A DNA stretch of 64,000 nucleotides, from NCBI GenBank assembly GCA_016841245.1, contig JAENZN010000001.1, positions 307,446 through 371,445 of the forward strand, given 5' to 3'. Position numbers and translations under genes: made by a program. The stretch is from Syntrophomonas sp. GTDB lineage: Bacteria; Bacillota; Syntrophomonadia; Syntrophomonadales; Syntrophomonadaceae. Shown here piece after piece: positions 1-8,860 of the stretch; within the stretch, counting starts at the first letter, position 1; every line of letters starts with the position of its first letter. Under the pieces are notes generated by a model. It saw only the letters and a list, made by a program, of their open reading frames with translations, ran no database searches and was not told where the DNA came from.

Positions 1-21
1 TTTATGATATAAAATGATTAA

Positions 22-55
22 GATTCGTGGGGCCGGTAACCCCCAACAACGAATC
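22..55. repeat. Stem-loop at the left edge
   Basis: Imperfect inverted repeat: GATTCGT at 22-28 pairs with ACGAATC at 49-55, and a G4/C4 pair continues the stem. On the minus strand it is followed by a T-rich stretch, so it could end minus-strand transcription coming from the hsd side. There is no clean U tract, so terminator function is only possible. Confidence 0.4.
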
Positions 56-75
56 AGCAAATTTTAATTCGCTAA

Positions 76-109
76 AGAGCTGCTGACGTCCTAATGGGCA
101 GGCAGCTCT
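76..109. repeat. Second stem-loop, 8-bp perfect stem
   Basis: AGAGCTGC at 76-83 is the exact inverse complement of GCAGCTCT at 102-109, with an 18-nt loop. It lies 21 nt from the previous stem-loop. The stretch from 110 to 284 is AT-rich and contains repeated TATAA-like words but no supportable gene. On the minus strand a good GGGAGGTGA Shine-Dalgarno near 180-190 leads only into a seven-codon frame. Confidence 0.4.
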
Positions 110-284
110 ATTTCGTTATAAGACGTGTTATAAGGAACAATAAGATTATACATAATATAAGCTCATAAGTATTCGTTATAACTCACCTCCCTCTGCCAAT
201 ACGCAGCTGGAGACCCCCGCGAACTTATGTTCTATTATAGCAATTATTACATATATTTACATTAAGTAAATATACTTCTGCTAG

Positions 285-440
285 TTATCCCAAATATACA
301 TTTTCATTATGCCACTGGAGAAATTTGCTGGAAGGTTGTTCCCGAGGATTATCAGGCACCTCAAGCAGCTTGTGCCCGTGAAAGGTGTAATACTCACGGC
401 CGTTGCCGTAGTCTTCTTTGATCCGTTTGCTCACTTCAAA
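285..440 (-). pseudogene. C-terminal remnant of an HNH endonuclease
   Basis: The minus strand carries 51 open codons ending at TAA (285-287). A stop codon (441-443) lies directly in front in the same frame and there is no start, so this is the tail of a lost gene. The peptide has a basic helix (SKRIKEDYGNGREYY), then FHGHKL, a proline-rich link and the ending WHNENV. I know this tail from HNH-type restriction endonucleases of the HNH_2 kind, where the catalytic HNH motif lies upstream. That part is missing here. It sits 39 bp beyond the hsdR stop, which suggests that arrival of the hsd locus or a deletion removed the rest. Family assignment rests on memory of the tail only. Confidence 0.5.
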
Positions 441-478
441 TTAATTCAGCCCTCCCCCCGTGGGCGGCATGTAATCTT

Positions 479-3400
479 CTACGCCCCTTCTACTTCAGTA
501 GCGTTCTTATTTATGGAATCTATAACACCTACTATTTTTATGGCCCGCTCCATTGGAAACAGGTTTGTGATACTCTCAAACGGTTCTTCCTGTAAAACTC
601 TTTTATCCAGCATGTGACCGTTTTTTACGAAATAATCCACTATGTTTTTAACAAAACGAATTTGCTTGCTGTCCAGGTTTTCATCATTTAAAAACTCCGA
701 AAAGGCCTCATTGGCTGCCTGTTGATCCAGACCTACTACTTGTCTTACCAGTACAGCCAGAGGGGTATCACCGAAGTCTTTTTCATAGTCTTCTCTGGTT
801 CCTATTTCACCCCAGAGTATATGCTCCAGTGCCTGAATATCCGTATTGGTTATTGGTTTATTGTTTTTCAGCTTGTAAATTGCCAGATGGTCTTCATGTT
901 CCCTCAGATAGGTATTGACTTTTTTCCTGTAGCTCTGGAGGTTATAAGTGCTGTATTCACCTTCGTTTTCAACAACATTTAGTATCTCATCTATAAAGTT
1001 GGTATAGTAAATCCTGCTCTCAAATTTTTCGATGAATTTTATCAGATCACGCAGCGCTTCCCTTACCAGCTCGTATTCAAAAATATCTGCTGTTATCCAG
1101 AAATCATCGGTCTGAACTTTTTCAATAATATTCTTCTTGTCCAGTACCTGTGGGATAGTACCTAAACCTGAAAGTGCATGGGCGGTTTTAACAATATTAT
1201 CTTTTGCTTTGGCTGCAGGTTTGCCTAACAGGTACGCCAACTCAATGGTGAACATCAGGTAATCGAACCGCTTTGCCATTTCATCTTCTGGGCTGGGAAT
1301 AAGCAGGGGTGAGATATGTTCCTTTATTTCACTCACATCAATGACCCCGAGCTGCTGCCAGGCTTCTTTGCTGCCGTACTTGTCAATATATCTCAGATGC
1401 TGTTTAATCTTGAAACTATCTCGATTTAGCTGGTTTATATCAGCCACCAGCTCCTTAATCATTCCATGGCGATAGATAATATACTTATCTTCCTGGTAAT
1501 CAATATTCTGCAGTTCTTTAACCAGATCTACTTTTATATTAAATATTTTCTCGGTCAGGCTGGGAGCAGTTATTACTTCCTTGCCTCTCGCATTCACCCG
1601 GAAAAACTCAAAGTTCCCACAGAAATCAAATATCAGGAAGTTCTCTTTATCCATACCGGTTCCGAACAGGTCTGCACATAGCCGAGTTCCCCGGCCGATC
1701 ATCTGCCAAAATTTCGCTTTCGATTTTACCTTTTTGAAGAACACCAAGTTTACTATTTCATGTATGTCAATGCCGGTATCCAGCATATCTACTGATATGG
1801 CTATCTGGGGCATCTTATCTTTGTCAGAAAACTTATCTAATAAATCCTGAGTATAGTTTTCCCGGTAATCTATAACCCTGGTAAAATTCCCTTTGCAATG
1901 TGGATAGAGCTTATCAAATCGTTCTTCTATTTTTTTTGCATGTCGGTGGTTTTTGGCAAATATTATGGTTTTTCCCAGCTTATCTCCGCCTTCAACCTTG
2001 ATACCTTTATCCATAAGGATATACAGCACCTTGTCTATGGTATCATCGTTGAATAACCAGGTATTTAATTTGTCACTGGAGATGAAATCCGGCATTTGTT
2101 CTTCCTGGGCAAAGGTTTCTTCATACTCTTCTTTTTCTTCTTCACTCAAATCATCATAACAAATACCATGTTCCAGGAACTTCAGTTCAGTTTCCACAGT
2201 GTTGTATGGTACGAGATAGTCATCTTTTATGGCATCATTGAGATCATAGGCATAGGTAGGAACATTGTTCTCCAGCTCAAATATATGATAGGTGTTTTTA
2301 TCAATATCATCTTTAGGGGTGGCAGTTAACCCTATCAGCAGTGAATCAAAATAATCAAATATAGCCTGATATTTCTTATAAATACTGCGATGAGCTTCAT
2401 CAGTGATGATTAAATCAAAATGCCCCACTGTAAACAGTTTATTGCCATCGTTTGATTTTGTATCGTCGATCATATTCATCATAGTGGGATAGGTGGAGAA
2501 TATCATTCTGCTCTCCGGATTATCCTTGTTATCCAACAGATTGCACAGCGATAAATTAGGCACGTTGTTGTTGAATGCGTTTTTAGCCTGTCTCACTAAT
2601 GCTGTCCTGTCAGCCAGGAATAATACATTTTTAACCCATTCATGCCGGGAGAGGACATCGACCAGAGATGCGACAGTTCTGGTTTTACCGCTGCCGGTTG
2701 CCATCACTAAGAGGGCTTTCCGGTCACCACCGCTAAAGGATTCACATACCGCTTTTATAGCTTCCTTTTGATAGTAGCGATCAGTAATTTTGTCATTGAT
2801 GCGTATATTATCCAACGAGATTATGCTGGTTCGTCTGTCTATCAGCAATTGCAGTTCATCCTGGGAATAGAATCCGGATACAGCTCGGGGCGGGTAAGAT
2901 TTATCATCCCAGATAAATGTCTCAAAGCCATTGGTATAAAAGAGTATCGGTCTCTGTCCCAGCATGTTTTCCAGACAGTCTGCATACAGTTTGGCCTGCT
3001 GTTTCCCCTCATTGGGGTCTTTGCTGGTTCTTTTGGCCTCTACTACTGCCAGTGGTTTGCCGTTTTTGGCGAAGAGTACATAATCAGCATAACCAATGCC
3101 GCTTCCGTAAGGCATACCTCGAACTTCATATTCCTCCAGGCAGTCCTCACCAAATATCCAACCGGCATCTTTTAAATCTATGTCAATATATTTCTTGCGG
3201 GTTTCAAACTCACTGATTTCATCAACCTTGAAGAAACGTTCTTTCTCATTCTGTTCCCTGACTTTTCTGAGTTCATCTCTCAGGGCTGCATTCTCGTCTA
3301 CTATGTCTTTTAATTTTTTATCTTTTGCCCCCAGCTGCTCATGCAGGGTTTCGATTTCCTTAGAGCTTACTTTCTTTTCCTCACCGATAGGTAAGGTGTC

Positions 3401-3811
3401 CTCACGGAAATCTCCTGCAGTATATTCTTCCGAATAACAGTAATCAATCCAGGACACAAACTGATGCAGGTTATGTAATGATAAAACAGCTTCACCCCGG
3501 CTGATCTTATTGCCGGTATGGGCAGCAATATTACCCAGTTTAACGATGTATTTGATCAAGGGAAACAATTCCGGGGTTATTACATCTTTAAAGGTCCGGT
3601 CATGTATCAAGCTGGACAGGTTGTCCTGATAAGGCACCTGCAGATAGCTGTCAGAACTGTAAACCCACTTCACTGCCAGTTCCAGGGCACGACGGCAGAG
3701 CAGTGCAGTAATAGCCGGGCTTATGCTTATGCTCTGCTCAGCTTCCATACAGGCACTGCCGAAGCTGTTATATTGCTTATTGTTTTTAAGAAACGAAAAG
3801 TTTGATTCCAT
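479..3811 (-). CDS. hsdR: Type I restriction enzyme, R (motor/nuclease) subunit
   Basis: This 1110-aa protein is the DNA-translocating and cleaving subunit of a type I restriction-modification system. Residues about 1-130 look like a DUF4145-type helical domain, followed by a charged coiled coil (about 150-210). Next comes the HsdR_N nuclease core with a PD-(D/E)xK pattern (ADYVLF...VVEAKR, about 235-257). The SF2 helicase motor has Walker A MATGSGKT (about 370-377), DEAH near 470 and the motif VI-like MIGRGTRL. The C-terminal region resembles EcoEI-type R subunits. I chose the ATG at 3811 because GGTGAT precedes it. An upstream in-frame extension to 3880 is encoded by AT-rich repeat DNA and is unlikely to be real. 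It is separated from hsdS by a broken gene and repeats, so its transcription may no longer be coupled to hsdMS. Confidence 0.95.
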   Translation of the reverse strand: MESNFSFLKNNKQYNSFGSACMEAEQSISISPAITALLCRRALELAVKWVYSSDSYLQVPYQDNLSSLIHDRTFKDVITPELFPLIKYIVKLGNIAAHTGNKISRGEAVLSLHNLHQFVSWIDYCYSEEYTAGDFREDTLPIGEEKKVSSKEIETLHEQLGAKDKKLKDIVDENAALRDELRKVREQNEKERFFKVDEISEFETRKKYIDIDLKDAGWIFGEDCLEEYEVRGMPYGSGIGYADYVLFAKNGKPLAVVEAKRTSKDPNEGKQQAKLYADCLENMLGQRPILFYTNGFETFIWDDKSYPPRAVSGFYSQDELQLLIDRRTSIISLDNIRINDKITDRYYQKEAIKAVCESFSGGDRKALLVMATGSGKTRTVASLVDVLSRHEWVKNVLFLADRTALVRQAKNAFNNNVPNLSLCNLLDNKDNPESRMIFSTYPTMMNMIDDTKSNDGNKLFTVGHFDLIITDEAHRSIYKKYQAIFDYFDSLLIGLTATPKDDIDKNTYHIFELENNVPTYAYDLNDAIKDDYLVPYNTVETELKFLEHGICYDDLSEEEKEEYEETFAQEEQMPDFISSDKLNTWLFNDDTIDKVLYILMDKGIKVEGGDKLGKTIIFAKNHRHAKKIEERFDKLYPHCKGNFTRVIDYRENYTQDLLDKFSDKDKMPQIAISVDMLDTGIDIHEIVNLVFFKKVKSKAKFWQMIGRGTRLCADLFGTGMDKENFLIFDFCGNFEFFRVNARGKEVITAPSLTEKIFNIKVDLVKELQNIDYQEDKYIIYRHGMIKELVADINQLNRDSFKIKQHLRYIDKYGSKEAWQQLGVIDVSEIKEHISPLLIPSPEDEMAKRFDYLMFTIELAYLLGKPAAKAKDNIVKTAHALSGLGTIPQVLDKKNIIEKVQTDDFWITADIFEYELVREALRDLIKFIEKFESRIYYTNFIDEILNVVENEGEYSTYNLQSYRKKVNTYLREHEDHLAIYKLKNNKPITNTDIQALEHILWGEIGTREDYEKDFGDTPLAVLVRQVVGLDQQAANEAFSEFLNDENLDSKQIRFVKNIVDYFVKNGHMLDKRVLQEEPFESITNLFPMERAIKIVGVIDSINKNATEVEGA

Positions 3812-3932
3812 AATATCACCACGCGTTGCGTTTAAATTGAAAATTGAAAATGCACAATGGAAAATTTCATTAATTTTCAATTTATTTAATTCTCAACTAA
3901 TTTTCAATTTTCAACTTTCCATTATCAATTTT
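3812..3932. repeat. AT-rich inverted repeat between hsdR and the four-helix-bundle gene
   Basis: Two arms rich in the words AAATTGAAAATTG and AATGGAAA (about 3834-3867) and their complements (about 3898-3932) face each other across a short centre, like a miniature palindromic element. The left end provides the hsdR leader. The same words in the same order recur at 4282-4450, so the two copies flank the four-helix-bundle gene. No coding potential. Confidence 0.55.
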
Positions 3933-4281
3933 ATAAGTTTCTTTTTGTGGTTTTCACTATGCTGCTTAGCAGCTTTTCTATTTCTACACAGTCACTAAAT
4001 ATTGATTGACTTTCATTTTGGTTAAGATAATCTGTTGCTGTAAGTAACTTTAACCAGTATTTACTCTCTCCGGCTTCTTTCAGGGCAATGTTCATTTTAG
4101 ATAGAAAGTCCTTCTTGCTCTGCGCATTTACTGCTTCACTAACATTGGCACCAATAGAAGTTCCGCTTCTTAGTAGCTATTTTGATAGAATATATTCTTT
4201 TCTATCATTACATAAATACTTGTACATATTAATAATACGCACTGCAAAATCAAAAGATTTCTCCTCAATCACATTGGCCAT
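3931..4281 (-). pseudogene. Four-helix-bundle (S23/IVP-type) protein gene with one amber stop
   Basis: A 117-codon frame runs from ATG at 4281 (preceded by GGGGTGAGATT) to TAA at 3931 and is interrupted only by TAG at codon 35 (4177-4179). The product would be 116 aa and matches the small four-helix-bundle family found in rRNA intervening sequences and scattered in accessory regions (TIGR02436-like). Recognisable segments are EKSFDFAVRI near the start, LLRSGTSIGANVSEA directly after the stop, then KKDFLSKMNIALKEA and ESKYWLKLL. The position of the stop corresponds to the glutamine of the usual SKQLLRSG segment, so a single C-to-T change would explain it. All other codons are intact, suggesting a recent mutation, amber suppression, or a sequencing error. 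It lies between hsdS and hsdR. Confidence 0.75.
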
Positions 4282-4449
4282 AATCTCACCCCGGGTTCAA
4301 ATTGAAAATTGATAATGGAAAGTGAAAAATTCCACTTCTTAGCCTAATTTTACTATTTTATAAACCTTAATCTCCAGTTGAGTTCCTATTTTCCCTTTAT
4401 TTAATACTTAATTTTCAATTTATCTAATTCCTAATTTTCCATTTTCCAT
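4282..4449. repeat. Second AT-rich inverted repeat, upstream of the four-helix-bundle gene
   Basis: Same word pattern as 3812-3932: a leader side reading (plus strand) TCACCCCGGGTTCAAATTG at the gene start, AAAATTG and AATGGAAA following, and opposed arms (about 4409-4449) reaching the hsdS stop codon. The two leaders (hsdR and this gene) align over their Shine-Dalgarno regions, so each gene carries its own copy of the element. No coding potential. Confidence 0.5.
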
Positions 4450-5658
4450 TCAAAAAATCTTTCCTTGAAAAGTTTTTTGCATAATGCTGTTAAAATTGTT
4501 CTCCATCTCGGTAAGACTTTTTTTTTTCAATTCTCTTTGTTTTTCGGCTGCCTGGACTATTTCGGCAAACTTGTTTTGAAGGTCTAGTGGAGGAAGAATA
4601 ACTTGTAAGCTCTTTAATCCATTGGTATTAATATTATAATTTCCTGCGGTTGTTTTACTTTCCTTTTTTAATTTAACCCTATAACTTGGGTAAGAGAACA
4701 TGTAACACAGATAAGTTAGATTCACTTCTTCTTGGGAGTCAATACGTACTCGTATTAAATATGAAGCATAAACACTCTTTACATCTAAATCATATATTGC
4801 ACATCTGCCGATATAGTCAGGATTACCATTAGAACGCACAAATAATAAATCCCCACTTTCAAGCAATAATTTTGACACCTCCTCCTTATCTATAACAATA
4901 TATTTTAAGTCAGTTAAGTCAATTCTACGTGAAGTTATATTAGGTATTCTTAGCACTGGTATACTAGATTTGTTTGGATTTTCAATAGCTTTTTGGTTTG
5001 TTCCGTACTTGAAGTCACATGCTATTTGTCCTAATAGCCTCACCCTCCATCCCTTCGGATTCTTGACCGGGTCTCCGAACATGTCTATGAATACGCTTTG
5101 CAGGAAATCATCCAGGAGTTCTATCTGCTTTTTTCTTATATCGATTAGTTCCTGGGCCTTGTCCAGCACATGAGCAATTTTCTTCTGGGCTTCCAGTGGG
5201 GGGAGGGGGATTTCAGTATCATTTAAATAATCATTTAGTTTTAAGTTGATTATTCCAGTTGTCTTATTTTGATATTTTAATACTCTGCCTGTATAGTGAA
5301 GATACAACATTAGGTATAAACAATATTTAGGGAACATTGATGGATTTGGTCTCAAGATGGAAGTAAAATTACTACATAGGTATGTACCCTCGCTAATATC
5401 AAAAAAAACCACTCGGCCAACGGGTTGATTGGGACTTCCACCTGATTTTTCTATAATAATATCTCCATATCGTAGTTTTTTCTCGTTAATCTTTTTCGTC
5501 TGAATATCTCTTAAAACAATGCCTGCCTCTATGTTTAGTTTACCTATATTAGTAAAATTAGTACTTCTTATTACTCCTATACCTGTATTTTGATTTGGTT
5601 CTATTCCCCATTCACCTGAAATTGGTTTTGCAAATAAATCTGATAATTTATACATCAT
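4450..5658 (-). CDS. hsdS: Type I restriction-modification specificity subunit
   Basis: The 402-aa S subunit recognises the bipartite DNA target and assembles with HsdM and HsdR. It has the classic two-fold layout. A first target-recognition domain (about 1-150) is followed by a conserved helical repeat starting PLPPLEAQKKIAHVLD and running through LLDDFLQSVF. A second target-recognition domain (about 200-345) is followed by the second helical repeat starting ILPPLDLQNKFAEIV and ending GKIF. Both halves look intact. The start overlaps the end of hsdM by 11 nt, indicating translational coupling. The target sequence cannot be read from the protein. Confidence 0.95.
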   Translation of the reverse strand: MMYKLSDLFAKPISGEWGIEPNQNTGIGVIRSTNFTNIGKLNIEAGIVLRDIQTKKINEKKLRYGDIIIEKSGGSPNQPVGRVVFFDISEGTYLCSNFTSILRPNPSMFPKYCLYLMLYLHYTGRVLKYQNKTTGIINLKLNDYLNDTEIPLPPLEAQKKIAHVLDKAQELIDIRKKQIELLDDFLQSVFIDMFGDPVKNPKGWRVRLLGQIACDFKYGTNQKAIENPNKSSIPVLRIPNITSRRIDLTDLKYIVIDKEEVSKLLLESGDLLFVRSNGNPDYIGRCAIYDLDVKSVYASYLIRVRIDSQEEVNLTYLCYMFSYPSYRVKLKKESKTTAGNYNINTNGLKSLQVILPPLDLQNKFAEIVQAAEKQRELKKKSLTEMENNFNSIMQKTFQGKIF

Positions 5659-7114
5659 TTTCTATTAAAAGCCTTTCTAAATCCTTTAAGCCACCAATGA
5701 TTTCAGTTTCTAACTCTAGAATCTCACTTATTATTGCTTTAGGCGATTCATATTCCACCTCATCGTACTCTATCTCTTTATAACGATTTATTGATAAATC
5801 ATACCCATTCTTAACTATCTCATCTTTAGGGACAAAGAAAGATTGTTCTATTCTCTTACGATTTTCTTCCTCAGACAAGTTGTTAAATCTGTTAATAATA
5901 TCAGATATATCATCGGCATCTATTTTGTTTCGCTTGTCATCCAGGGAATAGCCGTCGGCTTTCATGTCATAGAACCAGACGTTATCAGTTCCCCCGGCTC
6001 CGGTTTTGGTAAATATCATTATTGCTGTGGAAACTCCGGCATAAGGTTTGAATACCCCGCTGGGCATGGAAATGATTGCATCCAGTTTATGATTTTCGAT
6101 TATTTCTTTCCTTATTTCTTTATGGGCATTGGAACTGCCGAACAGTACACCATCAGGAACTATGGAAGCGCATCTGCCGCCCGGTTTAAGCATTCTTAAA
6201 AATAGTCCTAAAAAGAGCAGTTCGGTTTTCTTGGTTTTAGCAACCTTCAATAAATTGGGTGAAACTGCTTCATAATCAAGTGAACCTTTAAAAGGCGGGT
6301 TGGTCATTATCAGAGTGTATTTATTAATATCCGTGTTCTGCTCAGAGAGCGAATCCTTGTAAGAAATATTGGGATTTTCCACCCCATGCAGCATCATATT
6401 CATTGCTCCGATTCTGAGCATAGTCCGGTCCATATCATAGCCATTAAACATCTTATTATTGAAATGTTCTTTGGCTTCTCTATCCAAGAACAGATCTTCA
6501 TGATTATCCCGGAGGTACTCCCCTGCTATAAACAGAAATCCGGCTGATCCTGCAGCCGGGTCTGCAATAATATCTTCCGGGGTAGGTTTCATAAGCTCAA
6601 CCATCATTTTTATGATGTGTCGGGGAGTCCTGAACTGCCCATTAGTACCTGCAGTTGAAACTTTGGATAGCATATATTCATAAATATCACCATTTGAGTC
6701 CCGATCAGCCAGCGGCAGTTCCGACAAGCCGGTTACTATCTTCTCCAGCATCTGGGGGGTGGGAATCATAAATATAGCATCATCCATGTATTTTGAATAA
6801 GCAGAATCTTTGCCGTTATGCAGGGTTTTAATAAATGGAAAGACTTCTTCTGCTACAATTTTATACATCCTGGCCGCTTCCATATCCTTGAATTGGCGCC
6901 ATTTATAATACTGTTTATCAGCAGGAAATATGCTGTGGTGTTCTACTCCCAGAACAATAGAGTCATTCTGTTTTTTATCATCTATTTCATCCAGTGTTCT
7001 GATAAATAATAAATATGTAATCTGTTCGATAACCGATAAGGGATTAGTTATGCCCCCAGTCCAGAATGTTTCCCATATCCTGTCGATCTTGTTTTTCAAC
7101 TCTCCCGTAATCAT
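5648..7114 (-). CDS. hsdM: Type I restriction-modification methyltransferase subunit
   Basis: This 488-aa adenine-N6 methyltransferase subunit protects host DNA at the site chosen by HsdS. Its N-terminal helical domain (HsdM_N, about 1-125) starts KNKIDRIWETFWTGG. AdoMet-binding motif I is DPAAGSAGFLF (about 185-195). The catalytic motif IV is NPPF (about 271). It is of the N6-adenine gamma class. The ATG at 7114 is chosen because GGAGG lies six bases upstream, which removes an eight-residue extension starting MSCCKEDV. It overlaps hsdS by 11 nt. Intact. Confidence 0.95.
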   Translation of the reverse strand: MITGELKNKIDRIWETFWTGGITNPLSVIEQITYLLFIRTLDEIDDKKQNDSIVLGVEHHSIFPADKQYYKWRQFKDMEAARMYKIVAEEVFPFIKTLHNGKDSAYSKYMDDAIFMIPTPQMLEKIVTGLSELPLADRDSNGDIYEYMLSKVSTAGTNGQFRTPRHIIKMMVELMKPTPEDIIADPAAGSAGFLFIAGEYLRDNHEDLFLDREAKEHFNNKMFNGYDMDRTMLRIGAMNMMLHGVENPNISYKDSLSEQNTDINKYTLIMTNPPFKGSLDYEAVSPNLLKVAKTKKTELLFLGLFLRMLKPGGRCASIVPDGVLFGSSNAHKEIRKEIIENHKLDAIISMPSGVFKPYAGVSTAIMIFTKTGAGGTDNVWFYDMKADGYSLDDKRNKIDADDISDIINRFNNLSEEENRKRIEQSFFVPKDEIVKNGYDLSINRYKEIEYDEVEYESPKAIISEILELETEIIGGLKDLERLLIENDV

Positions 7115-7240
7115 TACATCCTCCTTGCAGCAGCTCATTCTAATAAAGTGTTCAAGTCCTTAATGATCGGTTTTTCATTAAGTCTGCATTATTTAAATGC
7201 CGTCATTATCCATTTTATCCTCATAATATCTGATCACTTT

Positions 7241-7411
7241 TCAACCTTGAACCCAGTGCCCAAAATATCTACAGGCCCGCTCTGGATCATTCCCCGTAAT
7301 ACAACAACCGCCCAGTACAATTTCACCACGTTCCGCTGCTTCAAATGCCTCATAAGCAGGATATCCATATATTTTAGTCGACCTGCAGGCAGGAAATTTA
7401 ATCTTGGCCAT
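7241..7411 (-). CDS. 56-aa small protein, degenerate zinc-ribbon type
   Basis: A short frame on the minus strand starts at ATG 7411 with GGAGG eleven bases upstream and ends at TGA 7241. The product begins MAKIKFPACRSTKIYGYPAY and contains a GEIVLGGCC turn and a CRYFGHW ending. Small proteins with this arrangement normally carry two CxxC zinc knuckles around a GYP...GGC middle. Here the N-terminal knuckle keeps only Cys9 and the C-terminal one only Cys47, with Cys36-Cys37 in the middle, so zinc binding is doubtful. It lies between hsdM and the Mrr-like gene on the same strand, as part of the defence cluster. No function is known. It may be a decaying gene or a divergent member. Confidence 0.55.
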   Translation of the reverse strand: MAKIKFPACRSTKIYGYPAYEAFEAAERGEIVLGGCCITGNDPERACRYFGHWVQG

Positions 7412-7569
7412 AATTCAAATAACCTCCAGTTGTAAGAGCAGTAAAACGTTTTTAAAATATCAGTCAATTAAAGACTGGATTATTTTCCCATTCATATTTT
7501 TTACCTTAAACCTAAATAAGGCAGCATTATTTAGCTACTATAACAGCCCGCTGATTTTTACCAGTATCT

Positions 7570-8481
7570 CTACTCATCAATAAAATAATCGGAGTCAATC
7601 TTCATAATATCGTAGCTGGCCACTTTCGTAACCCCTACTCCGAAGTCGGTCATCAACTCAGCCATCCTTTCTCCATCTATAAGAATAATTTTGCTATCAA
7701 TTTTATCAACGAAATCAACTGCTTCTCTGGAGAAATTTGATGTAGTTATGAATATTCCTTTCTTCGCACTCTTGCCCATTAAGGCCCCAGCAAATTTTTG
7801 AATATCAGGTCTTCCTACCGTTCCTTGCCACCTTTTTGCCTGTATGTAAATTATGTCGAGCCCCAGGCGATCTTCTTTAATAATGCCATCTATTCCTTCG
7901 TCCCCGCTCTTACCTACGGCTTCTCCTGCATCCTTCCTGGAACCGCCATAACCCATAGCCACCAGAAGTTCAACCACCATCTTTTCAAAAAATTCCGGCG
8001 AGCACTGTTTAACAGTTTCTATCAATTCTGCAGCAAGTTCTTTTCTCAGTTGTTGATAGGATAGCTCCAGCTTTTCTTCTGGATTTAAGGTTTCAATTAC
8101 CTCAGGTTTATCATTGCCATTACCATTTATATCTTTTTGGGGATTGATAAACTCTCTAAACTCCTGATATTTTTTGAGCAGGTTCACATCAATCTTATCT
8201 GGTTTTTCTTTTAATAAGTCCCTGCCTCGCTCAGTTATTATAAAGTGTGCTCTTTTGGTATTCTCAATAACCACAGCCTTTTTTAGGTATGTGCGTGCCC
8301 ATCCAACCCTATTCCGGAATACAGCCTGTTTTCCACTGGGTAACAGTTCCTTTAGCTCCTCTTCAGTGAGATTAAAGTGTTCAGCAAGATGGTCCATAGC
8401 TTCTCTTAATGAATGTTCTTGTCCATCAGATGCAAATGCTAAAAACGGCAGCATTATACTCTGGTAATCCGGTATACTCAT
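7570..8481 (-). CDS. mrr: Mrr-type restriction endonuclease
   Basis: A 303-aa protein with the two-domain layout of Mrr enzymes, which cleave modified DNA. The N-terminal winged-helix Mrr_N domain (about 1-90) begins MSIPDYQSIMLPFLAF. The C-terminal Mrr catalytic domain (about 150-290) carries GDEGIDGII (about 191-199) and IYIQAKRW (about 212-219), the D...QxK variant of the PD-(D/E)xK nuclease. The ATG at 8481 is preferred over an upstream in-frame codon at 8538 because AAGGGAG lies just upstream and homologous proteins begin there. It is first in the minus-strand defence cluster, about 160 bp upstream of the small zinc-ribbon-like gene. Activity against methylated DNA is inferred from the family. 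Confidence 0.9.
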   Translation of the reverse strand: MSIPDYQSIMLPFLAFASDGQEHSLREAMDHLAEHFNLTEEELKELLPSGKQAVFRNRVGWARTYLKKAVVIENTKRAHFIITERGRDLLKEKPDKIDVNLLKKYQEFREFINPQKDINGNGNDKPEVIETLNPEEKLELSYQQLRKELAAELIETVKQCSPEFFEKMVVELLVAMGYGGSRKDAGEAVGKSGDEGIDGIIKEDRLGLDIIYIQAKRWQGTVGRPDIQKFAGALMGKSAKKGIFITTSNFSREAVDFVDKIDSKIILIDGERMAELMTDFGVGVTKVASYDIMKIDSDYFIDE

Positions 8482-8827
8482 ATCTTTTTCTCCCTTATAA
8501 CTTATTGAATACACTAATATCCATTTACACCCACCCATTTACATGTTCTGCTATATTACGTTATTTTCCTTCATGAGATAACTCTAATCATAGAGCTTCT
8601 TGTTATACACGAGGGGCTGATTTCGCTTAATAGATTCTACAATCGCTATCTAAAAGCTTTTCTATATTATCCAAATACAAGAAGAAAGAATGTTTTAATG
8701 TCTCAATACATTGTTTTTCATCTCCATAGCCAGAGATTTACATCAAGCTTTTAAAAACCAAGTCGCGCATTTTATCTGGAGATATTTTTCTGAATATTTT
8801 CCAGCAGAAAGGAAAATTTTTCTTTTC

Positions 8828-8860
8828 GATTAATTTTCTCGAATTCGATTTTGTGTGTCC
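8828..8860. repeat. Dispersed 33-nt repeat, copy 1
   Basis: 30 of 33 bases are identical to 18040-18072, same orientation. Both copies begin GATTAATTTTCTCGAATT and both are intergenic. This copy runs directly into the large palindrome that follows; the other does not. Nature unknown. Confidence 0.6.

Noticed and set aside
1-240. Short minus-strand frames with a strong Shine-Dalgarno near 185
   Set aside because: The frame ends after seven codons; nothing recognisable follows.
7234-7467. 77-codon frame on the minus strand
   Set aside because: It overlaps the better-supported 56-aa gene in another frame, which has GGAGG upstream and a recognisable pattern.
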